Below, one piece after another: positions 55,913-64,000 of a stretch of DNA of 64,000 nt. The stretch's first letter is position 1. Every line of letters begins with the position of its first letter. The stretch is taken from NCBI GenBank assembly GCA_951640195.1, contig OX621170.1:2108001-2172000 (forward strand). Direction: 5' to 3'. The translations under genes and the position numbers were made by a program. Under the pieces are notes generated by a model that saw only the letters and a program-made list of their open reading frames with translations, did no database searches and was not told the DNA's origin. The DNA is from Porpolomopsis calyptriformis (lineage: Eukaryota; Basidiomycota; Agaricomycetes; Agaricales; Hygrophoraceae).

Positions 55913-57943
55913 ACAATTTCATGTCCATTCAATAGGCACAGTGAACTAATGGTGGGCCCACAGAAAATTCCGATTTTTAGAGCATTTGGTATGTCGTGGT
56001 GGAAGATAGTAAGGTTTTAGGAGGAGGCATAAGTATAAGTAGCTATAGACTGCTCTAAAAATCGGGGTTTCATATTCAATCGATAGCCCCAGTGTCATAG
56101 AGGTGGGGAATACAAAAATCCCGATTTATGGACCATTTGGGGTACCGCAATCAGTGATATAAGGGGTATGGGGGGGTATATCTCCAACTTATCACAGAGC
56201 TCTTTAAAAATCAGGATTTTATGTTCAATCGATAGCACTAGTGTCACAGATACTGGGAATACAAAAATCCTGATTTATAGACCATTTGGGGTACCGCAAT
56301 AAGCTATATAAGGGGTATGGGGGGGTATATCTCCAACTTATCACAGAGCTCTTTAAAAATCAGGATTTCATGTTCAATCGATAGCAGTAGTGTCATAGAG
56401 GCTCGGAATAACAAAATCCTGATGTATAGGCAGAATAAGGTACCGCAATAAGCTATATAAGGGGTATGGGGGGGTATATCTCCAACTTATTACAGAGGTC
56501 TTTAAAAACCTGGGTTTTATATTCAATCAATAGCCCCAGTGTCATAGAGGTGGGGAATACAAAAATCCTAAGTTATAGACCATTTGGGGTACCGCAATCA
56601 GTTATATAAGGGGTATGGGGGGGTATATCTCCAACTTATTACAGACATCTTTAAACATCATAATTTCATGTTCAATCAATAGCACTAGTGTCATAGATGC
56701 TCGGAATAACAATATATGGGTAGAATAAGGCACTCCAATAAGGTATATAAAGGGTATGAGGGAGTATATCTCCAACTTATCACAGACCTCTTTAAACATC
56801 ACAATTTCATGTTCAATCAATAGCACCAGTGTTATAGATGCTCGGAATAACAATATATGGTCAGAATGAGGTACTGCAATAAGCTATATAAGGGGTATGG
56901 GGGAGTATATCTCCAACTTATCACAGACCTCTTTAAACATCACAATTTCATGTTCAATCAATAGCACCAGTGTTACAGATGCTCGGAATGACAATATATG
57001 GACAGAATGAGGCACTGCAATAAGCTATATAAGGGGTATAGGGGGGTATATCTCTAACTTATCACAGAGCTCTCTGAGCATCAGGATTTCATGTTCAATC
57101 AATAGCACCTGTGTTACAAACATTGGGAATAGTCCAATCATCATGTGTAGATAGACTGGGGTGCCGCAAGAAGTATACAGGAGGTAGGGGGGGGTATACC
57201 TTCAAGTTATCACAGAGCTCTCTGAGCATCAGGATTTCATGTTCAATCAATAGCATCAGTGTTATAAACATTGGGAATAGTCTAATCCTCGTGTATGGAT
57301 TGACTAGGGTGCCGCAATAAGTATATAAGATATCATGGGGTGGTATACCTTTAACTTATCAGAGAGCTCTCTAATCATCGGGATTTTATGTTAAATCAAC
57401 AGCATTAGTGTTACAAAGGTCAGGAGTAGTCTAATCCTCATGTGTGGAATGATTGGGGTATAGTATGTAAGAAGTATCAGATGATATACCTTCAACTTAT
57501 CACAGAGCTCTCCGAGTATCAGGATTTTATGTTCAATCAATAGCATGAGTATTACAAAGGTTAGGAATAGTTCAATCATCACGTGTGGATTAACTAGGGT
57601 GCCGCAATAAGTATACAACAGGTATGGGAGGGTATACCTTCAACTTATCAGAGAGCCCTCTAAGCATCAGGATTTTATGTTCAATCAATAGCATTGGTGC
57701 TACAAACATCAGGAGTAGTCCAATCCTCATGTGCGGAATAATTGGGGTACCGTAATTAGCATGCAAGAGGTATCAGAGGTTATACCTTCAACTTCTCACC
57801 GAGCTCTCTAACCATCAGCATGTTATGTTCAATCAATAGCATTAGTGTGATAACATCCCAGAATAACCACATCCCCATGGGCAGACTGATTGGGGTACCA
57901 CAATGAGCAGTGTAACACATATAGGTAGAATAGACCTGTGAAT
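55913..57943. repeat. About 14 tandem units of about 145 bp (copy 2)
   Basis: Same unit number and order as copy 1 without length change, so the array was duplicated as a block and has not since expanded or contracted. Confidence 0.85.
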
Positions 57944-57965
57944 ATATAATCTTCAAATCGATACA

Positions 57966-60900
57966 TTAGCTACTAGATTGCTCTGATCCTGGCTCATCTG
58001 TGTACTCTAATGAATCGGAATCGGAATCAGACTCTAAATCTGCCCGTTCCCTAGCAGCCTTGACTCTTGACTGAGATCTACCTACTATATGTCTTCCTGA
58101 ACCTGAATCTTCTCTCTCCGCATCTTTCCTAGCAGCGTTCATTCTTGACCGAGTTATCCGCACACCACTCACCCCCTTTCTTCCCTCGTCTTTCTGGGCA
58201 GCCTTGGCCTTTGAGCGAGTAACCCTAACCTGTTGCTCTTTCCCGCTCTCTGAACCTGAAGGATTGTTGTCTGCTTTCCGTCTCACAGGAGGCTTTCGTT
58301 TTTGGTAGATTTTGGCAGACTTTCGGCTCCGAATAGGTGGTTTTATCGATCTCCCCAAGGTTTCATCTAGTCGTCTCTGAAGTATATTCTTTGAAGCATG
58401 AGGCCTTTTTAGGACCTGAGTTCGTGGACGCGCAGCCACCTCTTTCCCAATTTCTTCAATCCGATAGAACTTTGAATTCGAAATAAAGTTGATCTTGCCT
58501 GATTTCATCCCCCATATGACTTGTTTCCCCTTTTTATTCGATAGGCCACCTACAGGAAGGCATTGTAACTGGCCAAATATGTTGTCCAATTCACGGCAGA
58601 GCTGATCACCTTCATCCATATCCCAATCCACAAGATATTGGTGGTAAGTGGAGATATATCCTCCAGGCTTGGTGTATGGTTTCCAGACTGAATTCTCTGG
58701 GATCTGGATAGTTTGTTCAGGGAAGAAGGTTGCCCGACGTGCTGAAAATGATAGATCACGGGAGTGACTCAAAGGAAGCTTTCCTTTAAGGCCACAGCTC
58801 GAAGGAAGGAATCGGCAACGGTCAATGCCTATGATATGCTGAATCGCAGGTACCGTCCAAGTCTCCATTGCTTCCTGAACTGTGGTTGGCTTGGGTAAAA
58901 CACCTGCTGATGCAAACTGCTCTGCCAGACTTAGCCACAGCTGATGCGTGAACTCAACAAACAACAGCTTCGTGTAAAGCAGTTCAGGAGCTTCCCAGTC
59001 ATCATCCAACCTCCATTCCCTAAGGAAAATCTCTGGCTCGGTTTCCAACAGTTTCTGAATTCTTGACCAAGATGGATCGGGACCCCAAGGGCACGCATCT
59101 TGCTGATACATTTGAATAAGGTGATATGGCTGGTTGGCTTGAGTTGCCTGTGGCTTCTTCAAGGACTGTCCATACGCTTGGATAACCTCAGCTGGATCCT
59201 CCTCCGGTAGTTCTCTTAGAGATAGCACTCCTTTCTTCAACTTGAGGTCGTGAAGAAAGAACATTCCGAACCTCCACATTATCGAACTGAAACGAAGGTC
59301 TCGCAACACATCATTCAAGAATGTGTGCTTTATCCTTGGCGTGACCATGGTGTGCTTAATCAGGTGGATGATAAGCGTAGCCATCATTCCATAGTTGCTT
59401 GGTCGATTTCGTGAAAGGTGTAGTTGGACGTTTTGAAACTCTGCTAGCCTTCTTGCCAACAACTTGAAAAAGAGGCTCGACTTGATCCAAATGATAGGGT
59501 CAGATGACATATAGTCTTGTGCCTGGCAATCATTAGACATTTCTAGTTTGCAGTTATTTCGCTGCTTACCTTTTCAGATGCTACATCAAGAAGCTTTATA
59601 ATGGCTAACCCACTCCCTCTAACTTCTTCTCTAACGCCGAATGACTGGATTTGAGAAGATTGAAACAGCTTTTTCCAGTGATCACAGCTAGTCATGAATC
59701 GGTCATTTGTCTTGACTGCATCACAGTCATCACATAGGTAGTTCGTTTGGCCAGGAAGTCGCACCACCTCAAAGCAAAGGTTGTAGCTGGATCGGAAGCA
59801 AAGGTGTACAAGCCGACTTTTCTTCAACTTGGTTTCAGCCTGTCTCCCTCCATAAGCTCCAAACATGGCAGTATAATGGGTCATTCCTTTTTTCATCCCC
59901 ATAAGGTCGTACGAGTCGTCGATCCTATCTAACCTCCACAGCCCTACCAATGGCTCCTGATCCTCCCTAGAAGGAGGATGGTATGAAATCCCAAGATCAA
60001 GCAAGAGTTCTCCATGCGATCGGTCCTTCATATAATCCCAGTCCATGTTAGGAATCATCGAACAGAGTGCCTGATATATATTCTCGGTTGGGTGGTGCTG
60101 CTTAGAGAGCAGTTTAATACCTCGAGCATCTACAACAAAGAAAAAGGACCCGAATCGGCCTAGGAGATCGGGCTGGTTATTTATGATGTCGCAGAGAGTG
60201 GTTCGCATGGAAGAAAATGCTTCAGGTGTGAGGGGAATGGTCTTGGTCGTACGTCTTGTCCCTATTTTCCATTGGAGATTACTGACGCTTGTAGGAAGAT
60301 ACTCCATAATTCCGGTGTAGTTGGCTAAAACCACTGGCAGAGCAGGCATGATCACTTGTGAGAACCACAACTCCTGTACCTCCCTTGGCATCAGAGTAGT
60401 CATTCTATGCGTTCCTGGGTCTTTCCTAATCATACGAGGGAAGAAGACATAGGTGTTAAATTGGCCTGATCCTTGACCCATCTGCCCGAAATGGGTATGT
60501 GGCAAGGCACTAAGTGGATACCTTTTAGACCTCTGCCTAGGATTTCGAGTGGTAGGTGGTTGTAGAACCTGGACATAGACATGATTGTTGATAGAGAATG
60601 GAGGTTTGTCGTCTAACAGTGGAAGAAGGTGAATATTGATTGGACCAATGAACTGTGGTTTATGCGTGACCCATATGACGCTGTCGATATCCACCGACAC
60701 TGACACTTCTTCATCGTCCAGGTTTACTCTATCCTTCTCCAAGTCGAAGTAGATGAATTTGTTGTTGCGTGCTTTACCTTTTACAAACACACCCTGGCTC
60801 TCTGATGTCCCTTCCACCCCTCCCGCCTCATCCAACATATCCTGAGCACCCATCACAGTCACATCTGGGTTGTCCATAGCTGGTAGGGAATTCGGCACCT

Positions 60901-63321
60901 CAGAAGAATGAGAAGATAACGAGGATGGGTATGCAACTGGAGATGATGGTAAACATCCACTTGCTTGATCACTTGAATCCCAGTGTGGAAGAAGGTGGTC
61001 ATTGAGGAGAACCGGTTCCTGGTTATTGAACATAGAGAAAAAATCGGCCTGCAACCTATAGCCTCTATCCCTCCAGATACTCCAGTGCTTGCCCAATACA
61101 AGCATTCCATTGGTGTCAAAGGTCCACGTGTTTGGAATGATATCAGCTTGATCCTCGGAGCAAACCAACATAGCTGATTCGTAGTCATCAAAAGGCCGCT
61201 CATCAACGCTTGTTGCTAATGCTTCTTCACCCCCATTCCCATTTAGCTCAACCTCTGGAAGTTGGATTTCAGGTAGAGACCTTCTGGAAGGCTGAGGTGG
61301 TAGGTTGATTACAATGGAATCATCATCGTTGTCATCATTGTCATCATCATTGTGATTGTTGTCGTCATTGCTGGCATTGCCATCCTTGTCGTGACTATCC
61401 AGAAGATGGCCTAGTTGATTAATATAGGTAGCCTCTTTAGATTGATTATCACAGGTAATCGGAATGAGATAATACTCACACTTCATACGAGCAGTTGCAA
61501 GCGCAAGTGCTATTACCTCGAAACGCTTGAATTTTAAAAGCCCAGCCTTCATATCATTCACAACCTCAGAATTGGGTTCCATGGAATACCGAAGCAGGGT
61601 CTGAGTCTTGTTCCAGAAGTCATATGATTTTTGTACAGTTTGAAGCGCAGTGAGAAATATTCTCTCTCGCATCGCATGAACACATTGCAATTTGGGTGCA
61701 AGTGGGTGTTGGTTAATGTCTGTGGAATACATCCAACCATTATCAAAGATTTCTTGGCAAAGCGATGCCATCCAGGAACCAGTGTCGGCCTCACTCTGTT
61801 GAAATATGTATATGAATATGCTTCTTCTGTATAGAAACGAGATTTTCACCGTATTCCAATTCGGTTCGATTACTTGGGGACCTCGCTCATCCAACTCACT
61901 ACCCAGGATCCACCCAAACACATTAGCAATAGCCCTCCAATAGTAGTTGCCATTCCACTCCGTCCAATCTGAGTACATATTGGTTTCGAGTGGAGCTCCA
62001 TGGCTAAAAACAAGAACCTTCTCCTGCTGGTAATCAAATAAAGCTAGCCTTTGGGTTGCAGAAGATTGCCATGATAGTGGAGGGAAAAATAACACAGGCT
62101 TTTTCGGGATAGCAACGTGAGGTGGAAGAAGGAGAGTTTTATGGATTTCGGTAGACAGGATGTCTTCTTCTTCTCTTATTACCCTGCTCACCGTTTCCGA
62201 GTCTAGATAGTAGGAATATCTCTGAGATGGCATCTGGGGTTGAATGGACATATACCATGATTTCAAAAGGTAAATTTCTATGACCGCGTGATCCAGGTGG
62301 TTTCCAGGCTTAGCAGATCCCAATGATTGACAAGCTGAAGCCCATATCCTTGGATCTGCTAGCTTCGTGTCTAATATCCTTAATGAGTCTAATCACCACC
62401 AATAATATAAGAACATACCTATAAAAAGCTCTTGCTCAGATCGTGGTAGATTCAATCGAATGGCATTTTTTGCTAGTAAATGAGAATGAGCGCTGTCACT
62501 TTCACTGGATCCAATGAAATCTGATCCGTTATTGCTAGCTGGCGACGATGATCGGCTTGTTGAGCTTCTAAAAGTTTAGTATTTAACCTAACATTTCGAA
62601 TGATAGATTTATTCACCGGTGTCTGGTTTCAAATCGCGAGTTGTTCCTTCTAATATCCACCGAAGGCTCTGAAGGAGAGCTATAATCACTAAACCTAACC
62701 AGTATTAATACGCAAGTATCTTATGATTTCTCTTAAAATACATACCATGCTTTCGCCACCTGGAAAATAAATAAATGTAAGTTATTATTGTCATAGGTTA
62801 ATTGAGACATACAGCGTCATTATCCTTTCTACTTATTGCGTTTTGGACCCTTGAAGGACCTGGCTGGGGACCTAAGGGAGCCAATGGAGGTATCGATATA
62901 TATTGCTGATCCGAATTCTGGATGTTAAGATGATTTAGGCTAATTAACGTTGTCTGTAATAATGTGAGCACTTTAACCTTGAAAACAGATATACACTTAC
63001 TGAGTATACTGGCTTTTTGTTGATTAATATATGTTTTTTGGAAGGCATATGTTTTTCTCCTAGCATCGGTATTGGCATTGGCATCTTCTCTGCACAAGGC
63101 ATATTCAGGATATTACGTATATCACTATCATCTGAACCACTAGAAGTCGAATCCCCTTCCTGGTTTATTATGGTTTTATTAGCCTCGTAATGATTTAATT
63201 GTGTGAATCGAATTAGATACATAACTACTAGGGATAGGCTTACCTTGGCTAGTGAGGACATAGCTATGATCCTATCTATATCACTGTCATAATCTGCACC
63301 TTCATTTGCCTGGTTTGCCAT
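57966..63321 (-). CDS. Large unknown protein of the duplicated unit, copy 2
   Basis: Same exon structure as 34013-39368. Coding differences are few: in the second block H/R, Q/R, Q/K and V/I changes (for example FVSN versus FISN), and in the first long block one L to P (EVLNSLP versus EVPNSLP). No stop or frameshift separates the copies, so both remain open. Confidence 0.7.
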
Positions 63322-63450
63322 ATTGGAGGTTAAGATCGAGAGCTATGTTTGTGCAATAGTCGAGACAAAGTGTATCTACATTCACGTGACATATATATAG
63401 CTGTGGGAATATAATACGAATAATCAACATTGGTCCGTAGATTTATTATT
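63322..63450. promoter_or_regulatory. Bidirectional promoter, copy 2
   Basis: Identical layout to 39369-39497, including CACGTG (63383-63388) and the TATATATA run. Confidence 0.55.
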
Positions 63451-64000
63451 ATGGCACCTACAACCGAGGAAAAACAATGGAAATCTGCAAAAGTCGTAGA
63501 ATACCTCGAGGTTCCTAATCCAAATGATGGTGAGATATCACCTATGCCTTGTTCTATTTGTTCCGAATCAAAACTTTATAGGCTCTCCTTGCAAATTCGT
63601 TAAGAATGACTTGTAAGTGTTTATCGATAATGCTTGAATAGTAGTCATTTGATTATTTCCCTCAAACACAGCTGCCTCATCCGTCACCTTGGCCTCCATG
63701 CAAAGGAAGAAAATAATATTATAATGGACGACTACTGGAAAGGTTTGATCCTACAAATAAGAAAAACTACTAAGGTGATACACCTGCTCAAGCTACCCTA
63801 CCCAATGTTGACAATGTGCTTTAGAACAAGTATCTTGCTAAGGTTTCATGGATGTATACAGCCAAGCAGTTGTTGGAGAGAAGTGATGTTAAGGCTGATA
63901 CTAAAAGGTTGCATCTCAAAACCTACTCCTTCTCCTGTCACTCTATGTTCTTCTTACTCTTGACAGGTATATAAACACATTTGGAAAGCAAGAGCTGTGT
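63451..64000 (+). CDS. PHD-like zinc-binding protein, copy 2, 5' part only
   Basis: ATG at 63451. It follows copy 1 exactly in structure until the window ends, before the exon that carries the Cys/His finger. Whether the finger and the downstream sirtuin are also duplicated is not visible. Confidence 0.45.

Larger units (their letters stand above)
55712..64000. repeat. Segmental duplication, copy 2 (runs off the window)
   Basis: Direct copy of 31759-40047 (offset 23,953). Observed substitutions are mostly transitions, for example 31977 g versus 55930 a. Copy 2 is cut by the right window edge inside the PHD-like gene. Confidence 0.97.

Overview
The window looks like genomic DNA of a filamentous basidiomycete, probably an agaricomycete. 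Genes are split by many short (about 50-65 nt) GT-AG introns. The gene families present (DUF6534-like membrane protein, expanded JmjC and TET/JBP dioxygenases, F-box proteins, a HAMP-repeat histidine kinase, a TRAPPC11-like protein, chromodomain Ty3/gypsy elements) also fit. A run of exactly 200 N (13568-13767) joins two contigs, so linkage across it is unproven. All exon joins below were inferred by eye from splice motifs and frame.

Contig 1 (1-13567). At the left edge are remnants of a membrane-protein gene. A 421-bp internally deleted Tc1-like element follows, and it carries a nested PIF/Harbinger-type MITE. Next come a large minus-strand JmjC gene (2178-7602) and a minus-strand TET/JBP-like dioxygenase gene (9034 to at least 13535). 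An intron of the TET/JBP gene contains a complete 2.85-kb Tc1/mariner-like element. That element carries a transposase and a passenger gene with a SAM-like C-terminus.

Contig 2, left part (13768-24643), is a run of damaged host genes. It holds an MFS transporter with in-frame stops, a Nik1-type histidine kinase with altered ATP-lid motifs and no visible receiver, an ERG24-like first-exon fragment, and a TRAPPC11-like gene broken at both ends. G-rich tandem repeats follow. From 24644 to 31627 lies a 7-kb Ty3/gypsy chromovirus with 359-bp LTRs, a self-priming PBS, gag, pol with chromodomain, and an extra downstream ORF.

Contig 2, right part (31628-64000), contains a direct duplication of at least 8.29 kb. 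Copy 1 is 31759-40047; copy 2 starts at 55712 and runs off the window. The offset is a constant 23,953 bp, with substitutions but no net indels. Each copy holds about 14 tandem units of about 145 bp, a spliced gene for a protein of roughly 1,500 aa of unknown function, and a divergent PHD-like zinc-binding gene sharing a promoter of about 130 bp. Between the copies are a sirtuin gene, three paralogues of one unnamed N-terminal module (one fused to a JmjC domain), a small basic/acidic protein gene, a palindromic F-box pair, and an AT-hook protein gene.

The recurrent theme is chromatin-related proteins (JmjC x2, TET/JBP, Sir2, PHD-like, AT-hook, element-borne chromodomain) mixed with mobile and duplicated DNA. 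The duplicated unit with its large unknown gene, and the unnamed three-copy module, are the best candidates for something undescribed. Several element genes are interrupted by TGA or TAA codons of the kind made by C-to-T change.
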